Positions 26,285 to 36,809 are shown, numbered from the stretch's first letter. The stretch: DNA of 64,000 nucleotides from Nostoc sp. T09 (GCF_002154695.1 NZ_MTAV01000028.1:1-64000), one strand, 5' to 3'. Notes: generated from the sequence alone by a model not told the origin. Translations and numbers: made by a program.

Positions 26285-28447
26285 TTAGACATCTGTTTTA
26301 AATGATTGCCATATTTCCATCAGTATATTTTGGCTACTGCGTTCTGGCTCATGCTTACGTGGGTAACGTTGGATATAGGAACCATCTGATTGCAAATCCC
26401 AAGCTAGGCGATTGTCTGCCAGCATAATCTCCAAAATGTCTTGTAAAGTTTGCGAAATCTTGGGATCTTCCACTGGTGTAACAGCTTCCACACGCCGATC
26501 TAAGTTACGAGGCATCCAGTCAGCACTACCAATGTATACTTCATTTTGCCCATTATTATGGAAGTGAAAAATCCGAGAGTGTTCTAAAAAGCGGCCAATA
26601 ATGCTGATCACGCGGATATTCTCGCTGATTTCTGGTACTCCCGGACGCAAACAGCATGTACCTCGAACGATTAGGTCAATTTGTACCCCAGATTGCGATG
26701 CGGCGTAGAGGCTGGTAATAATTTGCGGATCTACCAGAGAATTCATCTTGGCAACAATCCGGCCTGTTTTTCCGTTTTTGCTGTTTTCAATTTCACGACG
26801 AATCAAGGCAATCATGCGATCGCGCATACTTACAGGTGATACTAGCAGCTTGCGGTAAGAATGCTGATGGGCATAGCCCGTTAAGTAATTAAATAAATCA
26901 GTTAAATCTGCACCTAAATCTTCTCGACAACTAAACAGCCCTAAATCGGTGTATAACTTCGCTGTTTTCGGATTGTAGTTGCCAGTGCCAATATGAACAT
27001 AGCGACGAATCTTTTCTCCTTCCTGACGCACCACCAAGACTATTTTGGTGTGAGTTTTGAGTCCCACCAAGCCATATACAACATGAATTCCAGACTTTTC
27101 TAGTTTCTGCGCCCAAGTAATGTTATTTTCTTCATCAAAACGGGCTTTTAATTCTACAAGGACAGCAACTTGTTTGCCACTTTCCGCCGCAGTAATCAGA
27201 GACTGAAAAATCTCAGAATCTCCAGAAGAGCGATAAAGTGTCATTTTAATTGCCAGGACATGAGCATCGCGGGCAGCTTGAGCTATAAATTGCTCTACAG
27301 AGGCGCTAAAAGATTCGTAGGGATGATGTACTAGCAAGTCATTTTGTTGAATTATTGAGAAAATATTCTCTGTTGCTTCTGCTTTATTTGATTTAGTTAT
27401 TTGGTTGCATTGATGAATATCATGCAGCCGAGGTGGAATTATCGGTGTCCAAGGTGAATCTTTCAGTTCCGGTAATGGCAAAGCCAGGAACGACATTAAA
27501 TCCTTTAAATTTAACAGTCCATCTATTTCATAAACATCTGTCTCAGTCAGTTCCATTTCTGGACATAACATTTGTCGCACAGACTGAGGCATTGATGGTT
27601 GAATTTCTAAACGTACTACAGAACCACGAAAATGCCGTCCTCGTAACTCTTGCTGAATTGCTAATAGTAAGTCATCTGCTTCTTCTTTCGCTACTGCTAA
27701 ATCTGCCTTACGAGTCAGCCGAAATAGGTGATATTCCTGAACGAGCATCCCAGGAAATAAAGTTTCTAAATTGTGAGCTACTACCTGTTCTATTGGTACA
27801 CCCATCCAGTGATTTACTCTGCCATTTTCTGGTTGTAAATCTTGAGGTAACTCAATAAATCGCGGCAGAATATTTGGCACTTTGACTTTGGCAAACTTTT
27901 GTTTCTCTGTGACTGGATCTTTGACAACTACTGCCAAGTTCAGACTGAGATTCGCCATTCGGGGAAAGGGATGGCTAGGATCTACTGCTAAGGGTGTCAG
28001 AACTGGAAAAATCCGCTGTTTAAATAACTTTCGCAGGTAAGAACGTTGTTCTGAACTGATATCTATGTAATTGAGAATATGAATACCTTGGGATGCCATT
28101 TCTGAACGCAACACTTTCTCAAAGTTGTGATGCTGTGCAATTACCATTGGACGTAGTAATTGCGCGATCGCTTTTAATTGTTCTTGTGGAGTCAGACCAT
28201 CTGGAGTTCTTTTACTTACCTGCGCTTGGACTTGATCTTTGAGAATTGCCACGCGAATCATGAAATATTCATCTAAATTGGAACTGAAGATAGCGGTAAA
28301 CTTCAGTCTTTCCAATAAAGGTGTACGCAAATCCAACGCTTCATGCAAAACTCGCCGATTAAATTCTAACCAACTTAGCTCTCGATTAAAGTAATACTGC
28401 GGGTCACTCAGGTTAATAGCTGTGGTTATCTGTTTGGATTTGACCAT
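26285..28447 (-). CDS. ppk: Polyphosphate kinase 1
   Basis: 720 residues, typical for PPK1. The N-terminal NRELSWLEFNRRVLHEA, the phosphorylated-His region RRYVHIGTGNYNP and the C-terminal phospholipase-D-like half with SADWMPRNLDRRVE are all present, along with KTHTKIVLVVR. It reversibly transfers the gamma phosphate of ATP to a polyphosphate chain, storing phosphate in granules. A four-unit Pho-box array reading on the same strand lies about 400 bases upstream (28849-28889), suggesting control by the PhoB/SphR regulator. The ATG is followed by normal N-terminal sequence, so the start is secure. Confidence 0.96.
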   Translation of the reverse strand: MVKSKQITTAINLSDPQYYFNRELSWLEFNRRVLHEALDLRTPLLERLKFTAIFSSNLDEYFMIRVAILKDQVQAQVSKRTPDGLTPQEQLKAIAQLLRPMVIAQHHNFEKVLRSEMASQGIHILNYIDISSEQRSYLRKLFKQRIFPVLTPLAVDPSHPFPRMANLSLNLAVVVKDPVTEKQKFAKVKVPNILPRFIELPQDLQPENGRVNHWMGVPIEQVVAHNLETLFPGMLVQEYHLFRLTRKADLAVAKEEADDLLLAIQQELRGRHFRGSVVRLEIQPSMPQSVRQMLCPEMELTETDVYEIDGLLNLKDLMSFLALPLPELKDSPWTPIIPPRLHDIHQCNQITKSNKAEATENIFSIIQQNDLLVHHPYESFSASVEQFIAQAARDAHVLAIKMTLYRSSGDSEIFQSLITAAESGKQVAVLVELKARFDEENNITWAQKLEKSGIHVVYGLVGLKTHTKIVLVVRQEGEKIRRYVHIGTGNYNPKTAKLYTDLGLFSCREDLGADLTDLFNYLTGYAHQHSYRKLLVSPVSMRDRMIALIRREIENSKNGKTGRIVAKMNSLVDPQIITSLYAASQSGVQIDLIVRGTCCLRPGVPEISENIRVISIIGRFLEHSRIFHFHNNGQNEVYIGSADWMPRNLDRRVEAVTPVEDPKISQTLQDILEIMLADNRLAWDLQSDGSYIQRYPRKHEPERSSQNILMEIWQSFKTDV

Positions 28448-29241
28448 ATTAATTTTTAATTTATTCGGAGAAAATTTTGTAGAATCCAGATATCAATATC
28501 TGTTTAATATTTCTCAGATTAATGCATTATTTTTTCTCAGGTATTTATATTTTAAATAAGGTCTATTTAGATAAAATATGAAAGGAATATTTTCTACCTT
28601 TAACTTTACTTTTATCTATATCAAACCTTGTTTAAAAGTTAAAATTTTGAGCTTGTATATCCCGTTACCAAGGCTTTGCTGGAAAATTCAAGGTTTAATT
28701 AATGTCAATAACAATTTATCTTATAAGTATTTAAAACGCTTTTTCTTCTCGATTTAAACACTAATTTTAGGATTTTTTTGTTGTAGTTCAGAGTAATTTT
28801 GATACTAGTTAATTTGTTATTGACATCATTAATTAGATTCTTAGTTATTGATTAACAATAGGTTAATTTTAGGTTAAGCAAATTTTAACTTTATATCAAA
28901 TTTGCTAATGTAAGCTTTTTTACACCATCAAATAGAGTTAAATTAAAAATAATTTTTTATCTAAATAAATAGAGGTAAAAAACCCAATTTTAATAGCACA
29001 TATAAACACAATTGCCAGATTGAGAATGAAAAAAATTAATAGTAAGTAATAGTTTTTTACTTTGTTTATCTAACTTTTGAGGGTAAATATATAATGTATT
29101 AAATTTTACCGATAAACCCCGTTTTACTGTAGGCTAACTAAATCTAACAATTTGAGTGTTGATATTGGTTTTCACTACCTTCAACCGAACCTTTGTGCTG
29201 GATTACAATTATTAAAAGCTACTTCACATTTCTTTAGAATC
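28448..29241. other. AT-rich intergenic region with Pho box
   Basis: 794 strongly AT-rich bases between the divergent ppk and hydrolase genes. Apart from the Pho-box array I find no coding sequence or terminator. The distance from the Pho box to the ppk ATG implies a 5' leader of several hundred bases if the box controls ppk. Confidence 0.45.
28849..28889 (-). promoter_or_regulatory. Pho box (four 8-bp direct repeats)
   Basis: Read on the minus strand: GTTAAAAT, CTTAACCT, ATTAACCT, GTTAATCA, each separated by 3 bases (11-bp period) at 28882-28889, 28871-28878, 28860-28867 and 28849-28856. The cyanobacterial Pho box is described as tandem PyTTAAPyPy(T/A) octamers with 3-base spacers bound by SphR (PhoB), so the match in sequence and spacing is good. 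It points toward ppk. Confidence 0.7.
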
Positions 29242-30177
29242 ATGCAGGCAATTACAGCCCCCTCTACAACCCCAATTCCCGGTCAATACTGGCAGTGGCG
29301 AGGGCACAAAGTGTACTATGTACGAGCCGGAGAACAACATCCGCAACGTCCGCCCTTGTTATTTGTACATGGGTTTGGTGCTTCCACAGACCACTGGCGC
29401 AAGAACATCACAGAACTAAGCCAAGATTTTCAAGTATTTGCGATCGATTTATTGGGATTTGGACGCTCAGCCAAACCTAAAATGCAGTACGGTGGTGACT
29501 TGTGGCGTGACCAACTGCACGACTTTATCAGTGAAATCATTGGTCAAAAAGCAGTTTTAGTAGGTAACTCTCTCGGTGGCTATGCTTCCTTGTGTGTTGC
29601 TGCACAACGCCCCGATAGTGCTGCTGGTGTAGTCTTACTGAACAGTGCAGGCCCCTTTAACGAACAGCCAACATCTGAACCCGAAGCTTTGCAAACACAA
29701 ATTCAGCCTCCCAAACAAGAATCGGGATTGCAGAAGTTGCTGGGTGACAGTGTGAAGTGGATGTTTCAGCAACCTTTAGCCCAGTTTTTATTATTTCAAT
29801 ATGTGCGACAACGTTGGGTAATTCGCCAAACCCTAGAAAAAGTTTATTTGGATAAGAGTGCAATTACAGACCAGTTGATAGAAGAAATTTATCGGCCGGC
29901 TTACGATGCAGGTGCATTTGATGTATTTGTCTCGGTGTTTAGTACTCCCCAAGGAGAAAAAGTTGATGTACTGCTGAAGCAATTAACTTGCGCTTTATTG
30001 TTGTTGTGGGGAGAAGCTGACCCTTGGATGAATGCTAGAGAGCGTTCCCAGAAGTTTCGCCAATATTATCCGCAACTGCAAGAACATTTTCTATTAGCAG
30101 GTCATTGTCCCCATGATGAAATACCAGGTCAAGTAAACTCTCTTTTGAAAGATTGGGTATTGTCTATTGCTCAGTAA
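29242..30177 (+). CDS. Alpha/beta hydrolase
   Basis: About 311 residues from ATG 29242 (MQAITAPSTTP); the frame runs 30 codons further upstream to a TTG but that part is unlike the family. Motifs: LFVHGFGASTDHW (oxyanion hole), nucleophile elbow VGNSLGGYAS (Ser in GNSLGG), the acid in LLLWGEADPWM and the catalytic His in AGHCPHDEIP. The set is a complete classical triad of an epoxide-hydrolase/esterase-like enzyme. Cyanobacteria and plastids have several such proteins, some linked to pheophytinase or carotenoid ester metabolism, but I cannot name the substrate. Followed by a good terminator. Confidence 0.85.
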   Translation: MQAITAPSTTPIPGQYWQWRGHKVYYVRAGEQHPQRPPLLFVHGFGASTDHWRKNITELSQDFQVFAIDLLGFGRSAKPKMQYGGDLWRDQLHDFISEIIGQKAVLVGNSLGGYASLCVAAQRPDSAAGVVLLNSAGPFNEQPTSEPEALQTQIQPPKQESGLQKLLGDSVKWMFQQPLAQFLLFQYVRQRWVIRQTLEKVYLDKSAITDQLIEEIYRPAYDAGAFDVFVSVFSTPQGEKVDVLLKQLTCALLLLWGEADPWMNARERSQKFRQYYPQLQEHFLLAGHCPHDEIPGQVNSLLKDWVLSIAQ

Positions 30178-30202
30178 ATTTAGGAAACAATTTTAAGTAT
30201 TC

Positions 30203-30253
30203 GATACCCTTTAGGGTGTCGCTACACCAGCAAAGCCTGCGGAAGCAGGCTTT
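30203..30253. terminator. Double-hairpin terminator between convergent genes
   Basis: Two hairpins: GATACCC-TTTA-GGGTGTC (30203-30220) and AAAGCCTGC-GGAA-GCAGGCTTT (30232-30253, nine perfect pairs). The second is followed by TTTC on plus and has AAAG at the left, so it can serve both the hydrolase gene (plus) and the SRPBCC gene (minus). Confidence 0.7.
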
Positions 30254-30336
30254 CAAATACTAAATGGCAAGTCAAATTGTTTCTTGGTATTTCCTGATTT
30301 TCAGTTAAAAATTTCTGTTAGCTTCATCAGGTGAAA

Positions 30337-30771
30337 TTACTTATTGAGGGCGTATTGTCGAAACCTTTCCAAATCGGCTTGAATTGTCGATTCCACAACT
30401 CTTCCCAAAAACAAGTTATCCATGATTTTGCCAAGAAAGCCAGGGATAGCATAGGAAATAGTCATTTTGACAATACTACTATTGTGGCGATCGTAAAAGC
30501 GAATCGCTCCTTGATTGGGCAAGCCATCAATTGATTGCCATTGGATAATCTGATTGGGTATGACTTTGAGAATCCGGGATTTCCAAGTAAAATCCAGACC
30601 GCCAGTACTCAGCTTCCAAATAGATATATCTGGATCATCAGGCGATATTTTCACAGAATCAATCCACTTCATCCATTTGGGCATTTGCTCCAAATCAGAC
30701 CAGAGACTCCATACTAAATCTATAGGAGCCTCAACCTCGACCTGTACACTATGCTCTAGCCAGTCTGACAT
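30337..30771 (-). CDS. SRPBCC (START-like) protein next to crtQ
   Basis: 144 residues with the beta-helix-beta pattern of the SRPBCC/polyketide cyclase superfamily: EHSVQVEVEAPIDLVWSLWSDLEQMPKWMKWIDSV at the start, GGLDFTWKSRIL and QWQSIDGLPNQGAIRFYDR in the middle, and a C-terminal helix. Such folds bind hydrophobic ligands. It sits 43 bases downstream of crtQ in one operon; I recall the same pairing in Synechocystis (slr0940-slr0941), which suggests a conserved link to carotenoid handling, for example substrate delivery. No catalytic residues can be named. Confidence 0.82.
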   Translation of the reverse strand: MSDWLEHSVQVEVEAPIDLVWSLWSDLEQMPKWMKWIDSVKISPDDPDISIWKLSTGGLDFTWKSRILKVIPNQIIQWQSIDGLPNQGAIRFYDRHNSSIVKMTISYAIPGFLGKIMDNLFLGRVVESTIQADLERFRQYALNK

Positions 30772-30814
30772 TTTATTTCCTTCCTCTGCGCTTTCTCTTG
30801 CCTCGTGCGGTTCG

Positions 30815-32254
30815 TTATTGCTTCACATTCTCCAAAATCACTTTCGCCGCACGTCGCCCGGAAATTGTTGCTCCCTCCATACTATCGATGTAGTCTTGCT
30901 GAGTGTAACTGCCTGCCAAGAAGAAATTAGCTACTGGTGTCTTTTGGTTAGGACGATATATATCCATCCCTGGCGCTTCTCGGTAAAGAGACTGAGCAAG
31001 TTTTACCACGTTGTACCAAGTCATATTTAACTCTCGCGACGAGGGGAAGAGTTCATGCACTTGCTTAAGAACGTGCTGGGCGATCACTTCATTGCTTTGT
31101 TTGATAAATGGATCTCCCGGTGTCAGCACTAACTGCAACAATGAACCCTGTCCTGGGCGATAATAATCAGCAGGGCTACTCAGGGCTAAATCTGCAAAGC
31201 AAGAAAAGTCAGCATCCGCTGTGTAGAGCAAATTATCTATCCCCGCGGCATGATTTAGCTGTTTGCGTTGCTCTTCATCTTGCAGTTCTGTTACCCAACC
31301 ATCAAACCTTAGCTGTACTGTGGCGACTGGCACGGCATCTAGTTTGTAAATATTGTCAAATTCAGTCCACTGACGCCACTGTTGAGGCAGGATGCGTTGA
31401 ATTCCAGGCACGTCACAGGCAAAGACGTAGGCATCAGCAGTAACCACTTCTTCTGTCTCACCTTGGGCAACTACTATACCTGTAACATGGGTTTGTTCCC
31501 CTTGTTCTCTAAACTGAATTTCCCGTACTTGCCGACGGGTGTAAACTTGAGTGCCTCTAGCTGCCAAATATTCCAAGATGGGTTTGTGTAGGTATTCATG
31601 AGGAGAACCTTCCAGCATCCGCAGTATTGAAGCTTCAGTTCTAACCGCGAAAAACTGAAAGATTGTCAACATACAACGGGCAGACATATTTTCGCAATCA
31701 ATAAATCCTAAGGCGTAAGCAATGGGGTTCCACATCCGCTTAATGCTACCTTCACTACCACCGTGACTGCGAAACCAATCGGCGAAGCTGACTTTATCTA
31801 AATTGCGAATGGTTTTCATCGCCCCATCAAAGTCCACCAAACCACGAACTATCGGGCTAGTGCCTAAGGCGATCGCATTTTGCAATTTATCCTGTAATGA
31901 TAGTTGGGAAGTAGTGAAAAATGCTTTTAACCCATTAAAAGGCGCACCTGTGAAGAAACGAAAATCTAAAGCACCAGTGCGCCCCCCTTTGTTGATAAAA
32001 GTGTGGGTATGTTCTTTTAGGCGTAGATTGTCTAACGCCCCTACCTTTTTCATCAAGTCAAACAGTTGATAGTAGCAGCCAAAAAACACGTGCAACCCCA
32101 TTTCAATATGGTTGCCATCGCCATCTACCCAACTGCCAACTTTTCCACCAACAAACGGACGGGACTCAAAAATCTGTACTTCACAGCCAGCATCAGCTAA
32201 ATCCACGGCAGTTGCTAGCCCTGCCAGTCCCGCACCTACGATTGCAACGCGCAT
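30815..32254 (-). CDS. crtQ: 9,9'-di-cis-zeta-carotene desaturase
   Basis: 479 residues. The FAD fold begins at residue 2: [21 protein letters not shown], then [14 protein letters not shown] and [13 protein letters not shown], which is diagnostic for the plant-type zeta-carotene desaturase (CrtQ/ZDS). The C-terminus [23 protein letters not shown] completes the FAD site. The enzyme converts zeta-carotene through neurosporene to lycopene on the thylakoid/plasma membrane, with plastoquinone as acceptor. It heads a two-gene unit with the SRPBCC gene. Length and motifs are as expected. Confidence 0.95.
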   Translation of the reverse strand: MRVAIVGAGLAGLATAVDLADAGCEVQIFESRPFVGGKVGSWVDGDGNHIEMGLHVFFGCYYQLFDLMKKVGALDNLRLKEHTHTFINKGGRTGALDFRFFTGAPFNGLKAFFTTSQLSLQDKLQNAIALGTSPIVRGLVDFDGAMKTIRNLDKVSFADWFRSHGGSEGSIKRMWNPIAYALGFIDCENMSARCMLTIFQFFAVRTEASILRMLEGSPHEYLHKPILEYLAARGTQVYTRRQVREIQFREQGEQTHVTGIVVAQGETEEVVTADAYVFACDVPGIQRILPQQWRQWTEFDNIYKLDAVPVATVQLRFDGWVTELQDEEQRKQLNHAAGIDNLLYTADADFSCFADLALSSPADYYRPGQGSLLQLVLTPGDPFIKQSNEVIAQHVLKQVHELFPSSRELNMTWYNVVKLAQSLYREAPGMDIYRPNQKTPVANFFLAGSYTQQDYIDSMEGATISGRRAAKVILENVKQ

Positions 32255-32500
32255 TCCGTCGTTCCTTTTCAGTTTCTTTACAGATTGTAACTGGCTTGGT
32301 GTCGGAATTTGCTACTCATATTCAGTCGATTAGCACATAGCTGCATAGCGGTGTCCGGTTACACACTTTTGTATCCCAAGACTTCTAAGTAACGAATAAT
32401 ACCTCGTAAATAAGTCAACTCTAGGGATTGGGTAACTCAGCATTCACTTAGTTACGACTGAATAAAACAAGTATTGGAAGTATTCTTGGCAAACACCTTC

Positions 32501-32671
32501 CTACTTGCTGTGTTCTTTAGTATCTTCAGAGATAGGTAAACCTCTAATCAGTTCCCGAATGACATCGGTTGCTGGTCTACCAGTTTGCTGACAATATTGT
32601 TCCAGTTTTTCAGCTTCCTGTGCTGCAAGATTAACTGTTATACGTTTTACGGCCCACTTTTTATTTGTCAT
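32501..32671 (-). CDS. Ribbon-helix-helix (CopG-like) small protein
   Basis: 56 residues, short but well formed. Translation MTNKKWAVKRITVNLAAQEA, then EKLEQYCQQTGRPATDVIRE and LIRGLPISEDTKEHSK. A basic beta-strand (VKRITVNL) is followed by helix 1 (AAQEAEKLEQYCQQTG), a turn RPATD, and helix 2 (VIRELIRGL): the ribbon-helix-helix layout of CopG/Arc-type DNA-binding proteins. ATG at 32677 (two codons earlier) is an alternative start. No toxin gene is adjacent, so it looks like an orphan antitoxin or a free-standing regulator. A regulatory target could be crtQ (247 bases downstream, same strand), but no operator was identified. Confidence 0.7.
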   Translation of the reverse strand: MTNKKWAVKRITVNLAAQEAEKLEQYCQQTGRPATDVIRELIRGLPISEDTKEHSK

Positions 32672-32677
32672 TATCAT

Positions 32678-34505
32678 GCTAGTTGCTATATATTAACATC
32701 ATCAAAGACATCTAACTAAAGAATAAAAAGATAATATTCTTAAGAATTAGTGCCAGTAAACAAGCAATGCCATTAATATTAAAAATGCTAGTTTTGTCAA
32801 ATGTTGTTCATTTTCCAATAAAATATAAAAGGCATGATTCATTTGTTACTGTTGTGACAGGGAAAATAGCGCACACTTGCCGTGAAAGTAATTTATATCG
32901 GCAAAAGTATAGCGACTAAACGCTAACAGTTAAATTTTCTAAATCAATGGGTATCCATGCTGTTAACAAAATAAAGATTACCCAAATTTTTCTTTATCAA
33001 AAGCATTTCTCTTTCTCTCTAAACTCAGTTCGCTACAAAACTCTGGAGAGAACATAATACCATAACATTTAACAATCAAGTGAGAGAAAATTATCATTGT
33101 TAAATGCTGGCTAGTAAAGATTTTTTAGTAGCATATGTAGTTTGCGATCGCTCGTGGTAAAGTTCACACTAACTAGCTAGGTCTCCAGGCGGGGGGGAGC
33201 TTTCGCACTTGTTCATGTTACTGTCATCAAACTTCATACTCGTAAATTAAGATTTTTCTGAGAGTAAGGCTTTGGTATTTTTTGTTTTCATATCTTCTAC
33301 TAAAATTGACCCTGTTATCTACTAGACTGTGACTATATTCTGATTAAATACATTGCTTTTATTAATCAGGCTTTGGATAGAATAATCAAAACTTGATAAT
33401 GCTATTGACCTCCGCTCAATTAATCTATAATTGCTAGCAAAATTTTTAAATTCTCCATACCTTATATAGCTCAGTAGTTTTCTTTGAGAAACAAATATTT
33501 TCCAGCATTAATTTTGCGGAGATGATTACTCATTCCTTGAAGGGCTAATGTACTCTGAGATGTGGTAGATACAGCCTATTCATAAACCTAGAGTTGCTAT
33601 TGGCATTAAAATTTAATTCCAGATAAGTGCTCTAGCTATCGAAGCATTTTAAACAGCTTCTAAAAGCTGCTTGCTATTCAAACATTATGCAAATAACCAT
33701 CACTGTATAAAAAATATTGTACACCTCAATATTTTTTAAGTGCATTTATTAAAGCTATTCTGACTAAAATTTAAATAATCTTTATTCAAGAGCTAAATAA
33801 CAGTATTTATCTGGCTTTATAAAAGAATTATAAAGTAATCTTTATTAGGCTAAACTTTCAATGAATAAGATTCATAAATAACAAAGTCCTGAATGAGAAG
33901 AAAGGCAGATATTGAAACAAGTTTGTTTAATTTAAACTGGCCCAACTTTGTCTAAGCATTTTATTGTTTGTGCTATTTTATACTGTTGTAGCTAGCCCCA
34001 ACAGTCACTAGAAAAGGATAAGAATATAGTTACTTCATAAAGTTTTGAGCAAGTAATTACTATGATGTGCAGCAGTCAAAGGACTTTTCCTTGAGGGCAG
34101 CATAGAAGTAATAACTATTACGCCTACTTATAGTAGGTAGATAGACTTAATCTCACCTGAAAATACACGCAGAGACGAGGTAAGACAGAGCTAGAGGAAC
34201 TCCGCCAGAGACTGGCTCAAAGAAAACTGAAATTTTTATACATCGTAGTCAAAACTATTTTTTTGGAACTGGCTTCTATTTAGTGATTTAGTCTAAATGC
34301 TATGCTCTTCCGTTATTTAAGCCAGCTAGGTAGGTGCAGTGCTAACACTACTCAAAATTAATCCCAAGTTGCGTACTCCACAGGAGATGTTGCAGAGTAA
34401 GCAATTGTGTAGCCATTGCGGAATGTCATGCGATTCGAGATGTTATCCAGTTTCAATCTCGGTATTTATTTACTCAGGAAGCATTGCTCCCCTTTTGAGG
34501 CAGTA
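32678..34505. other. 1.8-kb region without genes
   Basis: No reading frame with protein-like composition on either strand. The DNA is AT-rich with one G-run (GGCGGGGGGGAGC near 33188). It contains the inverted repeat at 33066-33106. The size is unusual for this otherwise gene-dense window. It may hold non-coding RNA, long leaders for the flanking minus-strand genes, or decayed DNA; I could not match it to rnpB, tmRNA, SRP or 6S RNA by eye. Confidence 0.5.
33066..33106. other. 11-bp perfect inverted repeat
   Basis: CATTTAACAAT (33066-33076) and ATTGTTAAATG (33096-33106) flank a 19-base loop inside the long gene-free region. No T-run follows, so an operator or RNA structure is more likely than a terminator. 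Confidence 0.35.
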
Positions 34506-36146
34506 CTATTCAAATTGAAGTTGAGGTACGAGTTGCAAAGTACCAATGCCTAAATCTTTTGGAGAAACCGATCGCGCTTCAAACAAAGCCATCATATCTC
34601 GCAATTGAGGGTTGCCACGGGCTGATCCCGTTAGTCCTTTAGCAATGATTAAACCACAGTAGCCTTTGGTATTTTTACAGCGCTGATTCCATTTTTTTCG
34701 GGCTTCTACATGAATGGGATCGTCATCTAAAAATTCGCCAAATAGGAATAATTCATCATTGTGAGTTTGCAATAAACCTAAGTCATACTTATTACCATCA
34801 AAGGGATCGGCTCCAGGATTAAAACAAATTGCTTTCAGTCCCCCAGCGGCTTCTAAATGTTCAATTACCGTCTTACCCCTCGGACGAGAAGTTTGAATTA
34901 AAATTACAGGCAACCCGTCACCTACTTGTTGAATTTCACCAACGGGATGATAGGTAACGCCTTGACGTAAATACTCCAGCATCTCCCAAGAGACTACTCC
35001 TAAACTAAGGAAAGAGTCTTCTGGGATCAAATCATCTCGTAATGAATGGAACATCGTAGAAGATTCTGCCATCTGCCCATCCTCATGATCTAAGCCTGCC
35101 ATTTCCTCTAATTCCGCTGCCAACTCTGGCATGGTAGAGACAGTCACAGATACTGTTTTAGCCGCTTCATTGCACTGAGGGAGGGTAATCCGATAGCGAT
35201 GGTTGAGGCTAGGGAATGAGTCTCCAGATAGCTGGCGACGGTGATCGCGGATAAAGCGGTTCAGGCTCTCTAAAGCCACAAATACTACAAGTGCTTCTTC
35301 GTCATACAAAACAGACCGCAGTCCTTCTAAAGGATGGATATTACCAAAGGTAGGGTCAATTTCTGATAATGGTAGATCTGCTAAGTCACCTTCATCATCG
35401 TCAACTTCATCTGTTTCATCACTACCCTCAAAGGTGAGAAACAGGCAATCTTGTTTGAGAAACGCTTCTTCTAAACGCCCTTGTGATTCCTCATCTCTTA
35501 ACACGGCGGCGCGAAACTGCTTCAAGGAATCTTCGGAACGATAGAACAAAATCCCATATTCCATCCCCAGCATTCCCATGACGGAGGCGTAGAGTTTACC
35601 AACATCCCACTTATTAATCTCTATGGACAAGATTTGCTGTTCTTCTAAAAACTCCCAGGGAGATGCCTGCCAAATTGCAAATGCCTTATCTTGCAAGGCT
35701 TGTGCATACTGGGGGGGTAAATCGGGAATTTGGCTATCGAGGATTTCGCCAAACGAGCGAAACAGTTCGTCAATTAACGGCAATTCTGGTGCGTAGTCAA
35801 TGGCAATGTCTAAGTCTTGCAGTACTCCGCGCAGATAAAATTGGATCTCGCGATCGCGGACGACAATTCTTTGCGGCCGAGCAGGTTTGGCCGGACTATG
35901 GGGATGCTCCATTGCCCGCATTAAAGTGCGAACAACTGCTTCCGGACCAGAGTCGGATCCTACCACATCCATTCCCCTGACAATCCCTTGAGAGCCATCC
36001 ACCCAAAGTATGCAATCACCCTTTCCTTCCGCGTCTCTTGGCTGAGTTTGTGATGATGACAACGGACGGCGATCGCCCTCCCATATAGAAGGAATTTGGG
36101 ATAATTTCTTCAACCGACGACTGGTAGAGCGATTAAAACTTGTCAT
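34506..36146 (-). CDS. DUF6930 family cyanobacterial protein
   Basis: 546 residues, soluble, no signal peptide. It has a basic, Ser/Thr-rich N-terminus, then a folded region beginning GDCILWVDGSQGIVRGMDVVG, a very acidic linker (SDETDEVDDDEGDLADLPLSEID, about 258-280), and a C-terminal part with HVEARKKWNQRCKNTKGYCGLIIAKGLTGSARGNPQLRDMMALFE that I associate with DUF6930. Function is unknown. The gene appears monocistronic. The sequence is full length as far as I can judge, ending with QLVPQLQFE. Confidence 0.7.
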   Translation of the reverse strand: MTSFNRSTSRRLKKLSQIPSIWEGDRRPLSSSQTQPRDAEGKGDCILWVDGSQGIVRGMDVVGSDSGPEAVVRTLMRAMEHPHSPAKPARPQRIVVRDREIQFYLRGVLQDLDIAIDYAPELPLIDELFRSFGEILDSQIPDLPPQYAQALQDKAFAIWQASPWEFLEEQQILSIEINKWDVGKLYASVMGMLGMEYGILFYRSEDSLKQFRAAVLRDEESQGRLEEAFLKQDCLFLTFEGSDETDEVDDDEGDLADLPLSEIDPTFGNIHPLEGLRSVLYDEEALVVFVALESLNRFIRDHRRQLSGDSFPSLNHRYRITLPQCNEAAKTVSVTVSTMPELAAELEEMAGLDHEDGQMAESSTMFHSLRDDLIPEDSFLSLGVVSWEMLEYLRQGVTYHPVGEIQQVGDGLPVILIQTSRPRGKTVIEHLEAAGGLKAICFNPGADPFDGNKYDLGLLQTHNDELFLFGEFLDDDPIHVEARKKWNQRCKNTKGYCGLIIAKGLTGSARGNPQLRDMMALFEARSVSPKDLGIGTLQLVPQLQFE

Positions 36147-36452
36147 AGAGTAAGTTAATTAAAAGAAGCAGTATCTTCGTCAATTTTTGGGAATGGTTAG
36201 TCTCGGATGAAATTTTCCTAGCTATACCTGAAGATTGGTTGCTATTCAGGCTGCCACCAGGCTGAATTTCCAAAAATAGCGAATCTCAAAACGCACCAAA
36301 TCTCTCACTTCTAGAATAAAAATATTTAGCGGCTTTTGACGGAGTCTTTACAATTTGGCAACCAGGAACATCAATGTCGCTAGAATGGATACAAAAACAC
36401 CAACTACAAGCCTAGGGTACTGGTTAGACTACTTAAGGAGTTGAAACAGCAG

Positions 36453-36809
36453 ATGACACAAGCAATTCAACCGCAACAACGCGGAATTCAGTTGAGCGAA
36501 ACCGCATTACACCAAGTAAAGTCTCTCCGTGACAGGCAAGGTCAAGATTTGTGCTTGCGGGTAGGCGTGAGACAAGGTGGCTGCTCTGGGATGTCTTACA
36601 TGATGGATTTTGAAGACTCCAGCAAGATCACTCCCCAGGATGAAGTTTTTGACTATGATGGCTTCAAAATTGTTTGCGATCGCAAAAGCTTATTATACCT
36701 CTATGGCTTAATGCTCGATTATAGTGATGCCATGATTGGTGGCGGCTTTCAATTCACTAACCCCAACGCCAATCAAACCTGTGGTTGCGGTAAGTCATTT
36801 GGTGTATAG
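36453..36809 (+). CDS. IscA/SufA-type Fe-S assembly protein
   Basis: 118 residues from ATG 36453, which has AAGGAG at 36435-36440; the frame also runs to a TTG directly abutting that site, which I reject. The A-type carrier cysteines are present: GGCSGMSY in the middle and the C-terminal CGCGKSF pair. The protein accepts a nascent 2Fe-2S or 4Fe-4S cluster and passes it to apo-targets, relevant here to ferredoxins and photosystem I. It is followed by a repeat-filled 81-base gap and a TPR gene. Normal length. Confidence 0.93.
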   Translation: MTQAIQPQQRGIQLSETALHQVKSLRDRQGQDLCLRVGVRQGGCSGMSYMMDFEDSSKITPQDEVFDYDGFKIVCDRKSLLYLYGLMLDYSDAMIGGGFQFTNPNANQTCGCGKSFGV

